Shown: in pieces, positions 36,940 through 45,705 of the stretch
Numbering within the stretch: the stretch's first letter is position 1
Layout: each line of letters begins with the position of its first letter
DNA from: Chlamydia gallinacea 08-1274/3
GTDB taxonomy: Bacteria > Chlamydiota > Chlamydiia > Chlamydiales > Chlamydiaceae
NCBI RefSeq assembly: GCF_000471025.2
Contig: NZ_CP015840.1
Coordinates: forward strand, 744,001 to 808,000
Reading direction: 5' to 3'
Length of the DNA: 64,000 nt
Translations under genes and position numbers: made by a program
Notes under the pieces: model-generated
The model's input: the letters and a program-made list of their open reading frames with translations, nothing else
What the model was told of the DNA's origin: nothing
The model's database searches: none

Positions 36940-37716
36940 TCAGAGAGTTTGTCCTACACGTTTTTTGAAAGTAGATGGTGTATTCTCTAGTAACAAACCT
37001 ACCTGAGGTAGAAAAGGATTCGGTACATGAATAGGGGAAAGAAACTTTTTCCAAGCAGCTATATGTTTTGATGCTGTTATACCTAGGCATCCTTGGAGAG
37101 GATGGTAGGGGGGAGGGCATTTTTGGACATACGGAGGAGTAATATGTAAGCGCAGTAGAGCTGCTTTAGCAACGATAATTGCATCATATTTTCCTGATTC
37201 TAGTTGGTAGAGTCTTTCTTCTATGGTACCGCGGATATCTAAGATCTGTCCCCGTGGAAATATTGATTTTAGTATGGCACTGCGTCGGGGAGAGGAGCTG
37301 CCGAGTTTGGGGTTCTTAGGAAAAGGTTTTTTTACATACTCTTCTTTGTATACCAGCATATCTGCAGGATCAAGACTACGAGTAATCGCGACAACAGGTA
37401 GTTCTGGAGGAGAGGGGAGGTCTTTGGCAGAATGAATGCCAAGATGACAAATACCGCGGAGTACGAGATCATCCACTGAATCAGTAAAAAAATTAGAATT
37501 TTCTACACAGTATAGAGGTGTGGTTTTATCTTCATCTCCTTGAGTATCCACGGTATAATCCTGAATCCATAATTTGGGGTACCAGGAGCGTAATAAGTAG
37601 ACACACTCCTGTACTTGAGCTTTAGCTAAAGCAGATTTTCGAGAGGCTAGACGTAGGGGGCGCTTTCCCAAACAGAAATCCGATAAAAAAGGGTCAGAGT
37701 AACATGCGGATAGCAT
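36940..37716 (-). CDS. hemC: Porphobilinogen deaminase, C-terminally shortened
   Basis: 258 residues against about 310 in most bacteria. Conserved parts are [61 protein letters not shown] and PLQGCLGI. The third domain, with the cysteine that holds the dipyrromethane cofactor, is missing; the protein ends shortly after LGI. The enzyme normally joins four porphobilinogens into hydroxymethylbilane for haem. The ATG lies 23 bases inside radA, so translation is coupled. Activity is uncertain. Confidence 0.85.
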   Translation of the reverse strand: MLSACYSDPFLSDFCLGKRPLRLASRKSALAKAQVQECVYLLRSWYPKLWIQDYTVDTQGDEDKTTPLYCVENSNFFTDSVDDLVLRGICHLGIHSAKDLPSPPELPVVAITRSLDPADMLVYKEEYVKKPFPKNPKLGSSSPRRSAILKSIFPRGQILDIRGTIEERLYQLESGKYDAIIVAKAALLRLHITPPYVQKCPPPYHPLQGCLGITASKHIAAWKKFLSPIHVPNPFLPQVGLLLENTPSTFKKRVGQTL

Positions 37717-39055
37717 CTTGAATTGTGGCTACTCCTCGAATAGTTAATTGTTCCTTAATTTCTGAAGAAAGGCTGGCTATTTGTCCTTTAGGGATAATCG
37801 CTTGTTCAAATCCCATAAGTTTACTTTCTTTTAAACGTCTTTCTAAATGGGTGACGTGACGGATTTCTCCTCCTAAACCAATTTCCCCCATAAAAGTCGC
37901 GTTTGTAGGCGCTAAGCGGTTGTATAAGGATGAAGTCACTGATAAAGCTGCTCCTAAATCAGCAGCTGGTTCTGTAATTTTTAATCCTCCTGCTATAGAA
38001 AGAAACACATCTGCTGTGTGGCACTTAATTTTAGCGCGTTTTTCTAAAACGGCTAAGAGGAGGAGGAAACGGTTCGCATCAAATCCAGAGGTTTTTCTTA
38101 TGGGGTTAGAAAAAGGAGATGGGGAGACTAGAGCTTGCATTTCAATGAGAAAGGTTTCAGATCCCTCGACAATAGGAATAATTATAGAACCCGAGGTTTC
38201 AGTAATTTTCTCTTGTAAGAATAATCCTGAAGGATTCAGAACTTCTTTCAATCCATCAGCATGCATAGATAGAATGACCAACTCATTTGTTGGGCCAAAA
38301 CGGTTTTTTACAGAACGAACCATGCGGTAGTTTGCATGAGAGTTTCCTTCAAAATACAGTACGGTATCGACAAGATGTTCTAAAACTTTGGGACCGGCAA
38401 TTTCTCCAGACTTCGTTACATGACCAATAATAAAAGTAGTGATTTGTGATTGTTTAGCAATATGCATAAGTTCTGTAGTAATTTCACGAACCTGGACTAC
38501 AGATCCAGGAGAAGCTTGAACACCTGGATGAAATAAAATTTGTATGGAATCAATGATTAATATATCTGGATGTAAGGAAGAAATTTGCTGTTTAATATCA
38601 TCGAAGTTCGTTTCGGGAAAAAGATAGATATTGGCATCAGAAATTCCTAAACGTCGTGCACGTAGAGATGTCTGCGTTACCGATTCTTCTCCACAGACAT
38701 ACAATACTTTGTAATTGTGGTGAGCAAATTTTGCTGATATCTGTAATAAAAGCGTAGATTTCCCAATTCCAGGATCCCCCCCTAACAAGGAGAGGCTTCC
38801 GCGCACAGCTCCCCCACCTAAAAGGCGATCCCAGCCGGGTTCTCCTATAGGTAAACGTTCTTGTTCACACAGTTCCACATGGTTTAAAGAAATAGCTGTA
38901 GTTTGAGACAATGTTTTTTTTCTTTGAAACGAGGGGGATACTTTTTCCTCACTTAAAGTATTCCATTGCAAACACCCGGGGCATTGCCCCAACCATTTAG
39001 GTGTATGTGCGCCACAAACATTACATGTCCATTGTATTTTTAGTTTTGTACTCAT
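37694..39055 (-). CDS. radA: DNA repair protein RadA (Sms)
   Basis: 453 residues, normal. An N-terminal zinc finger ([18 protein letters not shown]) leads to a RecA-like ATPase with [11 protein letters not shown], the family motif VKNRFG and a C-terminal Lon-protease-like domain ([17 protein letters not shown]). RadA promotes branch migration during recombination repair. It overlaps rnc upstream by 35 bases and hemC downstream by 23, forming a tight minus-strand operon rnc-radA-hemC. Confidence 0.96.
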   Translation of the reverse strand: MSTKLKIQWTCNVCGAHTPKWLGQCPGCLQWNTLSEEKVSPSFQRKKTLSQTTAISLNHVELCEQERLPIGEPGWDRLLGGGAVRGSLSLLGGDPGIGKSTLLLQISAKFAHHNYKVLYVCGEESVTQTSLRARRLGISDANIYLFPETNFDDIKQQISSLHPDILIIDSIQILFHPGVQASPGSVVQVREITTELMHIAKQSQITTFIIGHVTKSGEIAGPKVLEHLVDTVLYFEGNSHANYRMVRSVKNRFGPTNELVILSMHADGLKEVLNPSGLFLQEKITETSGSIIIPIVEGSETFLIEMQALVSPSPFSNPIRKTSGFDANRFLLLLAVLEKRAKIKCHTADVFLSIAGGLKITEPAADLGAALSVTSSLYNRLAPTNATFMGEIGLGGEIRHVTHLERRLKESKLMGFEQAIIPKGQIASLSSEIKEQLTIRGVATIQDAIRMLL

Positions 39056-39725
39056 GAGTTTCTAGTGCTTTTTGTGCTGCGAGTTTTTCAGCTTCTTTTT
39101 TTGATAAGGCATACCCTTCTCCCCAAATCTCATTATTAACGAAGACTTGCACGTGATATCCCGGAGAATTTTGAGAAGAAGAACATTGGTATACAGGTAG
39201 GATACGTTGGTATTTTTGCGTCAATTGTTGTAAACGGTTTTTAGGGTTTCCAAGCATTAGGGGAAGGATATCTGCTTTTTCAGGTAATAGGGGAACAGTG
39301 ATTTGCCTTGCAGGAGCTAAGCCTCCATCAAGATACACGGCTCCTAAAATAGCTTCAAATAGATTTGCATATGCTGAGATTCTGCCTCGTGTATTTTGCA
39401 GCTTTTCTCCTTTCCCGATGAGAAGATAATCACCTAGGCCTAGGGCGTCGGTATATTGGCAACACGAATGGGCATTAATTAGGGCAGATCTTGCTGTTGA
39501 TAGTGTTCCTTCATCCAAAGAAGGGAACAGTAGGAATAAGTGTTCCGTAACTATTAAGCATAAAATAGCGTCTCCTAAGAATTCTAAACGTTCATTATCC
39601 TCAATTTTTTCTGGAGACTCATTCTTATACGAAGGGTGCGTGAGCGCGGTGATCAATAGTTTTGGCTGTGTAAAAGTAAAATTTAATTTAGCTTCAACTT
39701 GTTTGATATTGATTGGTATGTCCAT
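39021..39725 (-). CDS. rnc: Ribonuclease III
   Basis: 234 residues, normal. The nuclease domain shows the signature [14 protein letters not shown] and [12 protein letters not shown] with metal-binding acidic residues. A double-stranded RNA-binding domain follows ([31 protein letters not shown]). It processes rRNA precursors and structured mRNAs. First gene of the rnc-radA-hemC run. Confidence 0.96.
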   Translation of the reverse strand: MDIPINIKQVEAKLNFTFTQPKLLITALTHPSYKNESPEKIEDNERLEFLGDAILCLIVTEHLFLLFPSLDEGTLSTARSALINAHSCCQYTDALGLGDYLLIGKGEKLQNTRGRISAYANLFEAILGAVYLDGGLAPARQITVPLLPEKADILPLMLGNPKNRLQQLTQKYQRILPVYQCSSSQNSPGYHVQVFVNNEIWGEGYALSKKEAEKLAAQKALETHEYKTKNTMDM

Positions 39726-39831
39726 AGGGTAGCTTCAGAGTTACGTACTTGATTGCTAGAGCTTTTTTATAGGAGGAAAATGGCTTAAAGTCTATAGTAC
39801 TTTTTAATTACATTCTCCAAAATTAGTGAAC

Positions 39832-40293
39832 ATGAAGTTTGTTCTGCATCTAGAACACTTACGCCATTTTCAACGTCAAGGCAGCATAATATTTGAAGAT
39901 CTTGTTTCTTCTGAGGATTGTCTTGCCTTAGAAATAAAATTAAAAGAGTTTATAAAAACAGTTGCCAAAGATGTACAGAGTCTTCGGTGGAGAAAAAATG
40001 TTTTTCGCTCAGTTCCCGAAGTTTCTGCTTTAGTAAAGAAGCGGCGTTTAGCGGCTTTTGCTGCAGAACTTATCCATCGTCCCAAAGTTTCTTTAGTAGG
40101 GGATTTTTGGGTGTTCCCTGGAGAAAAGCTTCCAGAAAGCACAGAGGACTGCCAATTATTACTTTGTTTATCAGGGAATGCCTGTGGTCAGGGAGTTTTT
40201 TTTGTAGGAACGTATCCTGAGCAATATTCTGCCCAATTACAAGAACCCGCTCTTCTTTTTATTTTTTCATCTGCGGGAATTCCTATTCAGTAA
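39832..40293 (+). CDS. CT296-like protein, 2-oxoglutarate oxygenase-like fold
   Basis: About 153 residues from ATG 39832 (a GTG lies six bases upstream). Its place between rnc and the phosphohexomutase matches C. trachomatis CT296, once called DcrA, a proposed iron-dependent regulator; from memory its structure resembled 2-oxoglutarate/Fe(II) oxygenases without the catalytic metal site. Here I see no clear HxD-H triad, in line with that. Motifs: HLRHFQRQGSIIFEDLVSSEDC and LVGDFWVFPGEKLPES. Function uncertain. Confidence 0.7.
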   Translation: MKFVLHLEHLRHFQRQGSIIFEDLVSSEDCLALEIKLKEFIKTVAKDVQSLRWRKNVFRSVPEVSALVKKRRLAAFAAELIHRPKVSLVGDFWVFPGEKLPESTEDCQLLLCLSGNACGQGVFFVGTYPEQYSAQLQEPALLFIFSSAGIPIQ

Positions 40294-40395
40294 AAATTTA
40301 TATTTCTTCAAGTAATGGAACGAAATTGTTTGCCTAGAGATATTTTTATGCTATGACAAGTAAAAAATATCAGGAAGTATGTTTTAGGAACTTTC

Positions 40396-42204
40396 ATGAA
40401 AGATCTGCAAGAGAAAATAGAAGCTCTCCCTAACCCCGTAACTGTAAAAAACATCCTTGCCTGGCTGTCTTGTAATCCTGAGGACAAGCAAGAAATTCAT
40501 TTCCTAGTGGAAAAGGATCCTCAATCTCTTGATGAATTATTTGGAAAAACTCTGGTTTTTGGCACAGGGGGATTACGTAGCCCTATGGGATTAGGGACGA
40601 ATAGAATGAATGCTTTTACAGTTAGGAGGGCCACCCAAGGGCTATCTCAAGTATTGAAACGAAAAAACCCTCATTCAGGGGATCCTATTCGTGTTGTGGT
40701 TGGTTTTGATACACGTAAGAATTCTCTAGACTTTGCTCAGGAAACAGCAAAAGTATTAGCAGCAAATCATATTCACGCATTGCTGTTTCAAGATCCCGAG
40801 CCTTTAGCTTTAGTTTCTTTTACTGTTAGAGAAGAACGAGCTCTAGCAGGAGTCATGATTACTGCTTCGCACAACCCCCCAGAATATAACGGGTATAAAG
40901 TCTATATGGCTTCCGGAGGACAAGTTCTCCCTCCGTTGGATCAGGAGATTATCGAAGAGGTAGCTTGTGTGGATCAGGTCCTGGTCGCTGATTCTTTGGA
41001 GAATGCGTATATCCATAGTATAGGAAAAGAACAGGAAAACCATTATAGAGAAGTGGTGAAAGCTTTATCTTTGTTTCCCGAAGATAACCGTCTTTCAGGA
41101 CCCGCGATGCACGTAAGTTACTCTCCATTACATGGAACAGGAGTTACTCTTATTCCCCAGGTATTGAAAGATTGGGGATTTAGTCAAGTGCATCTTGTAG
41201 AACAACAAGCAGTCCCTGATGGGGATTTTCCTACTGTATCTATTCCCAATCCGGAGGATCCAGAGGCTTTGCAATTAGGAATCTCCCAAATGCTTAGCAA
41301 TCGTGATGATATTTTTATTGCCACAGATCCTGATGCTGATCGTTTGGGAGTTGTGTGTTTAGATGGTAATGAAGCTTATATATTCAATGGGAATCAAATC
41401 GCATGTTTACTTGTTGATCATATTTTCAGTGCATTGGCAGCACGCTCTCCTCTGACTAAGGAGGATAGAGTAGTGAAAAGTTTAGTGACTACAGAAATGC
41501 TGACAGCAATTACCCATTCTTATGGGGGAAGTATTGTTAATGTTGCTACGGGATTTAAATATATAGGAGAGAAAATTGAGGCGTGGAGAGGTAGTGAAGC
41601 CCACTATATTTTTGGAGCTGAAGAATCGTACGGTTATTTGTACGGAACCCAAGTGGAAGATAAAGATGCTGTGAGTTCTGCTGCGCTTATTGCAGAAGCA
41701 GCATTGCAGCAGAAGTTGCAAGGGAAAACACTGCGCGATGCGATTCTAGATTTGTACGAAGTACATGGATATTTTATGAATAAGACTCTTGCCGTGTCTT
41801 TAAATAAATATGAAAATGAAGAAATCACCCTGCGCCTAGGGAAGCTTATAGAAAGTCATCCTTCAACGATCTCTTTAAAAAGTTATTCAGTACAAAGATT
41901 TGAAAATTATTCTCAGGGGGAGGGGAAAAATATAGCAGAGAATACCACATATTCCCTGTCTCTTCCTAAGACTTCGATGTTTTGTTATTATTATCAGAAT
42001 GGAGGCAGAATTATCATTCGCCCTTCAGGGACAGAATCGAAGGTGAAATTTTATTTTGAAATAGTAAATCATTACCCCACGATTGAAAAGAATAAGCAAT
42101 TGCAGGTTCATAGGGAACGTGAGAGTCTGCATCTGCTCAATGCCTTTATTGAAGAGTTTCAAGAGAAATTTACCTCTCTAGGGTTTCTGGATATCTTTTC
42201 TTGA
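40396..42204 (+). CDS. Phosphoglucomutase/phosphomannomutase family protein
   Basis: 602 residues, long form of the alpha-D-phosphohexomutase family. All four domains are marked: the phosphoserine loop MITASHNPPEYNGYKVY (Ser158), the metal loop TDPDADRLG, the sugar loop GAEESYGYL and the phosphate-binding RPSGTESKVKFY. It interconverts hexose 1- and 6-phosphates, probably for glycogen. TTAGGA lies upstream of the ATG. Exact substrate cannot be told from sequence. Confidence 0.92.
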   Translation: MKDLQEKIEALPNPVTVKNILAWLSCNPEDKQEIHFLVEKDPQSLDELFGKTLVFGTGGLRSPMGLGTNRMNAFTVRRATQGLSQVLKRKNPHSGDPIRVVVGFDTRKNSLDFAQETAKVLAANHIHALLFQDPEPLALVSFTVREERALAGVMITASHNPPEYNGYKVYMASGGQVLPPLDQEIIEEVACVDQVLVADSLENAYIHSIGKEQENHYREVVKALSLFPEDNRLSGPAMHVSYSPLHGTGVTLIPQVLKDWGFSQVHLVEQQAVPDGDFPTVSIPNPEDPEALQLGISQMLSNRDDIFIATDPDADRLGVVCLDGNEAYIFNGNQIACLLVDHIFSALAARSPLTKEDRVVKSLVTTEMLTAITHSYGGSIVNVATGFKYIGEKIEAWRGSEAHYIFGAEESYGYLYGTQVEDKDAVSSAALIAEAALQQKLQGKTLRDAILDLYEVHGYFMNKTLAVSLNKYENEEITLRLGKLIESHPSTISLKSYSVQRFENYSQGEGKNIAENTTYSLSLPKTSMFCYYYQNGGRIIIRPSGTESKVKFYFEIVNHYPTIEKNKQLQVHRERESLHLLNAFIEEFQEKFTSLGFLDIFS

Positions 42205-42245
42205 GAGAATATCTTCATGGACTTGGTAGCTCGAGTGAGCCCCTT

Positions 42246-42274
42246 TTGCATTTTCTTAATTTTAAGCGTCTATG
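42246..42274 (+). promoter_or_regulatory. Possible sodA promoter
   Basis: TTGCAT (42246-42251) and TCTATG (42269-42274) have a 17-base spacer, 71 bases before the sodA start. The -10 box is weak. A small GCTC/GAGC hairpin precedes it. Confidence 0.28.
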
Positions 42275-42344
42275 CTGCTTATAGAAAAATAATTTCTTAA
42301 ATTATATTCTTAAAAGTTTCTGAATAAACACGAAGGATTTCCTC

Positions 42345-42959
42345 ATGACCCTTTCCTATTCTCTACCCGAACTTCCCTATGATTATGCCGATTTGGAGCC
42401 GGTACTTAGTGAAGAAATTATGTTTTTACATCACCAAAAGCATCACCAAGGTTATGTGAATAATTTGAATGATGCTTTGAAGAAGATGGATCTTGCCAAT
42501 CAGCAGCAGGACCTTACACGAATCATTTCTCTTGAGCCTGCATTACGCTTTAATGGGGGGGGACACATTAATCATTCTCTGTTTTGGGAAATGTTAGCTC
42601 CCATAGGTCAGGGAGGGGGTACTCCTCCTAAGCATGAGCTACTCAAGCTTATTGAAAGATTTTGGGGAACTTTTGATAACTTTTTAAAAAATTTTATTGA
42701 ATTCGCCGCTCCTATTCAGGGATCAGGTTGGGCATGGTTAGCTTTTTGTCCCAAAAAACGAGAGCTTATGCTACATGCAACAGTAAACCAAGATCCCCTA
42801 GAGGCAACGACTGGGAAACTTCCTCTATTGGGAGTAGATGTATGGGAACATGCTTACTATCTCCAATATAAAAATGTTAGATTAGATTATTTGAAAGCAA
42901 TTCCTCAAATAATTAATTGGGGATATATTGAAGAAAGATTTTCTGATATGACTAATTAA
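42345..42959 (+). CDS. sodA: Superoxide dismutase (Mn/Fe)
   Basis: 204 residues. Metal ligands fit the Mn/Fe family: the first His of HHQKHHQGY near residue 29, a second His in the GGHINHSLFW stretch, then Asp and His in DVWEHAYYLQY. GGGGHINHS and the GSGWAWLAF motif with Gly near the site lean toward manganese, but metal choice is uncertain. It converts superoxide to peroxide in the cytoplasm. AAGGAT lies upstream of the start. accD follows after 74 bases. Confidence 0.95.
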   Translation: MTLSYSLPELPYDYADLEPVLSEEIMFLHHQKHHQGYVNNLNDALKKMDLANQQQDLTRIISLEPALRFNGGGHINHSLFWEMLAPIGQGGGTPPKHELLKLIERFWGTFDNFLKNFIEFAAPIQGSGWAWLAFCPKKRELMLHATVNQDPLEATTGKLPLLGVDVWEHAYYLQYKNVRLDYLKAIPQIINWGYIEERFSDMTN

Positions 42960-43033
42960 AAAATGATTTTAATTGTATAGTTAATAGCTTTAATTTAAAA
43001 TTATTTCTTTAGAAAATTGGATTTAGGTGGTGT

Positions 43034-43873
43034 GTGCGTTTATTTTCTTACGACAAACCTAAGATTAAAGTGCAAAAAATTAAAGCTGACGGTTTTAGTG
43101 GTTGGTTAAAGTGTACGCATTGTCATGAGATGATTCATGCTAATGAATTAGGCCAGAATTTCAATTGCTGTCCTAAATGTTCCTACCACTATCGTATTAC
43201 TGCAACAGAAAGAATTCAATTGCTTGCAGATAAGGATTCCTGGCGTCCTCTGTATACCAACTTGAAGTCTAAGGATCCTTTGAAGTTTGTGGATACTGCA
43301 ACGTACCAAAGTCGCTTAGCAAAAGCCCGTAAAGATAATACAGAAAGCGAGGGGATTTTAGTTGGTCTTTGTACGATAGGAGATCATCCCGTGTCTCTAG
43401 GAGTCATGGATTTTAATTTTATGGCAGGTTCCATGGGGGCTGTTGTAGGTGAAAAACTCACACGTCTGATAGAAAGGGCAATTGTATCCCAACTTCCCGT
43501 GATTATAGTTTGTGCTTCAGGTGGAGCGCGAATGCAAGAGTCGGTATTTTCACTTATGCAAATGGCTAAAACATCGGCGGCACTAGCCAAACTTCATGAG
43601 GCAGGACTACCTTATATCTCTATATTAACTAACCCCACATCCGGAGGAGTTACTGCGTCTTTTGCTTCTTTAGGCGATGTGATTATTGCAGAACCTAAGG
43701 CTCTTATTTGTTTTGCAGGTCCTCGAGTTGTTGCTCAAGTGATTGGTGAAGACCTGCCAGAAGGTGCACAGAAGTCTGAATTTCTATTAGAGCATGGGAT
43801 GATTGATAAAGTAGTCGAAAGAAAACAATTAAAAAGTACTGTGCAGAGTTTGCTTGATTACTTTTCTTCCTGA
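43034..43873 (+). CDS. accD: Acetyl-CoA carboxylase carboxyltransferase subunit beta
   Basis: 279 residues with GTG start after AGGTGGT. The zinc ribbon uses Cys27, Cys30, Cys46 and Cys49 (CTHC, CPKC), followed by the carboxyltransferase core with DFNFMAGSMGAVVGEK, ICASGGARMQESVFSLMQM-like sequence (VCASGGARMQES), NPTSGGVTASFA and GPRVVAQVIGEDLPEG. Together with AccA it transfers carboxyl from biotin to acetyl-CoA for fatty acid synthesis. It precedes dut. Confidence 0.96.
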   Translation: MRLFSYDKPKIKVQKIKADGFSGWLKCTHCHEMIHANELGQNFNCCPKCSYHYRITATERIQLLADKDSWRPLYTNLKSKDPLKFVDTATYQSRLAKARKDNTESEGILVGLCTIGDHPVSLGVMDFNFMAGSMGAVVGEKLTRLIERAIVSQLPVIIVCASGGARMQESVFSLMQMAKTSAALAKLHEAGLPYISILTNPTSGGVTASFASLGDVIIAEPKALICFAGPRVVAQVIGEDLPEGAQKSEFLLEHGMIDKVVERKQLKSTVQSLLDYFSS

Positions 43874-43942
43874 GAATACACTGGGTAGCCAAGAGTAAAA
43901 TTTCTAAGAATTTTATCCCTTATTCCTAAAAGAAATTTTTTA

Positions 43943-43971
43943 TTGACAGATGACTGTGAATAAAACATCAT
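43943..43971 (+). promoter_or_regulatory. Possible dut promoter
   Basis: A consensus TTGACA at 43943-43948 is followed 17 bases later by CATCAT (43966-43971), a 4/6 match to the -10 box. A short GTTAC-TTAT-GTAAC hairpin (43976-43989) would lie at the mRNA 5' end. Confidence 0.33.
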
Positions 43972-44003
43972 AACCGTTACTTATGTAACAACGGCTGCTT
44001 TTT

Positions 44004-44447
44004 ATGGCTATATTTTGTGAACTAGAGTCTGGAGTCGATCTTCCAGAGTATGCTACAGAAGGTGCATCGGGAGCAGATCTTCGAGCAAATATTAAAGAAC
44101 CCATAGCTTTGCTTCCAGGCCAACGTTTATTAATTCCTACAGGGATAAAAATGCAAATTCCCTCAGGTTATGAAGTGCAAGTGCGTCCTCGAAGTGGATT
44201 AGCCTTAAAGTATGGTGTTACGGTTCTTAATTCTCCAGGAACGATTGATTCGGATTATCGTGGAGAAGTTTGTGTTGTCCTAGCAAATATGGGTGAGAGC
44301 ACATTTATTATCGAACCAAAAATGCGTATTGCCCAAGCAGTTATGGCTCCTGTAGTGCAAGCTAAATTTATAGCTATAGATACCGCTGAGGAATTAGCAG
44401 AAACAGCTAGAGGAAGCAGGGGTTTTGGGCATACTGGAGAAAAGTAA
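44004..44447 (+). CDS. dut: Deoxyuridine 5'-triphosphate nucleotidohydrolase
   Basis: 147 residues, trimeric dUTPase. Five motifs are visible: [43 protein letters not shown] and the C-terminal GSRGFGHTG that closes over the active site. It splits dUTP to dUMP and pyrophosphate, keeping uracil out of DNA. The stop is followed at once by ptsN. Confidence 0.97.
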   Translation: MAIFCELESGVDLPEYATEGASGADLRANIKEPIALLPGQRLLIPTGIKMQIPSGYEVQVRPRSGLALKYGVTVLNSPGTIDSDYRGEVCVVLANMGESTFIIEPKMRIAQAVMAPVVQAKFIAIDTAEELAETARGSRGFGHTGEK

Positions 44448-44448
44448 T

Positions 44449-44925
44449 ATGCCTTGCTATTGTAAGCACCAATCTGATTTTTCGTTATTTTCTCTGTTAT
44501 CTCCCAAGCTGGTTATGTTTCTGAATAAAAGTTCGCGAGATGAGATTCTTCAAGATCTTACTGATCTTGCGAGTTCTGCAGGTTTTCTTGAAAGTAAAGA
44601 AGAATTTTTCCAAGCTTTACTGACGCGTGAAAATATCATGTCCACAGGTATTGGCATGGGTATTGCTATACCTCATGGGAAGTTAGCTAGTTGTTCTAAC
44701 TTTTTCATTGTCATAGGTATTCATCCTCAAGGGATTCTCTGGGATGCTATAGATGAAGCTTTAGTACGTTTAATATTTTTAATCGGAGGGCCCGATAATG
44801 CCCAAACAGAATATTTACAGTTACTATCTGCTCTTACTCTTTCTTTAAAAGATGAATCTCGGCGTCAAAAGTTGTTACAGGTACAGACAATAGAAGAAGT
44901 CATGAACGTATTTTTAGGAATATAG
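44449..44925 (+). CDS. ptsN: PTS EIIA-Ntr protein, first copy
   Basis: 158 residues from an ATG with GGAG 9 bases upstream; an ATG at 44425 inside dut is less likely. The EIIA-Ntr domain is complete: TRENIMSTGIGMGIAIPHGK with phospho-accepting His76. A leader of about 22 residues rich in Ser/Leu precedes it. EIIA-Ntr accepts phosphate from HPr (ptsH here) and acts as a regulator, not a sugar carrier. It ends 4 bases before the second copy, so they are co-transcribed. Confidence 0.93.
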   Translation: MPCYCKHQSDFSLFSLLSPKLVMFLNKSSRDEILQDLTDLASSAGFLESKEEFFQALLTRENIMSTGIGMGIAIPHGKLASCSNFFIVIGIHPQGILWDAIDEALVRLIFLIGGPDNAQTEYLQLLSALTLSLKDESRRQKLLQVQTIEEVMNVFLGI

Positions 44926-44929
44926 GGTT

Positions 44930-45607
44930 ATGGATTTAAAATTAGAGGAACTTGCTTCTTTATTAGATGTTTCTGAAAATACTGTGCGGCGCTGGATGGA
45001 TGAAGGCACGATACCTAGCTATAGCATGAATAATGAGCATCGCTTTAATCGTGAAGAAATTGAAGATTGGATTCTTAATAATCCTGCGTTTTTAGAAGGA
45101 GAAAGGGCTCTCGTACACCCCGAGTTTCGTGATCTTTCTTTAAAATATAGTCTATATAAAGCAATTTATCGTGGGGGAGTAATCCGCGATATTTCTGTGA
45201 AGAATAAGAAAGAGGCTTTATACTATGCTTCCTCTTACATTGCAGAGAAATTTAATTTAGATGCGGATGTGCTTTTCGATATGTTGACTTACAGAGAAAA
45301 TCTGATGTCTACAGGTATCGGAGAGGGTATTGCTCTTCCCCATACTAAGGATTTTTTAATTAATTCCCATTACGACATTGTCGTTCCCATGTTTCTTTCT
45401 GAAAGCATTGATTTTGGAGCTCTTGATAATAAACCCGTTTATGTTCTTTTTTTTCTTTTTGCTTCACAAGACAAAAGTCATTTGAATTTAGTTAATAAAA
45501 TTGTGCACCTGGCTATGTCTTTAGAAGCACGAAGTTTTCTAACAAATTACCCAGACAAGGACCAACTTTTAGCCTATATTAAGAATTGGGAATCGCAAAT
45601 TCATTGA
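44930..45607 (+). CDS. ptsN: EIIA-Ntr protein with N-terminal helix-turn-helix domain
   Basis: 225 residues in two parts. Residues 1-50 are a MerR/excisionase-type helix-turn-helix (ELASLLDVSENTVRRWMDEG then RFNREEIEDWI). Residues about 75-225 are an EIIA-Ntr domain with YRENLMSTGIGEGIALPHTK and His138. The fusion suggests DNA binding controlled by phosphorylation (inference). The pair of ptsN genes beside dut is conserved in Chlamydia (CT290/CT291). Target DNA is unknown. Confidence 0.92.
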   Translation: MDLKLEELASLLDVSENTVRRWMDEGTIPSYSMNNEHRFNREEIEDWILNNPAFLEGERALVHPEFRDLSLKYSLYKAIYRGGVIRDISVKNKKEALYYASSYIAEKFNLDADVLFDMLTYRENLMSTGIGEGIALPHTKDFLINSHYDIVVPMFLSESIDFGALDNKPVYVLFFLFASQDKSHLNLVNKIVHLAMSLEARSFLTNYPDKDQLLAYIKNWESQIH

Positions 45608-45705
45608 TAATCAATCTCTATAAAAGATTTGTAAGTCCAAGTTGTGAAAAAAGTCCCATTGTTGTTATGGTGATCTCATAGGCTGATCTAGGAGATAGTA
45701 GCAGC

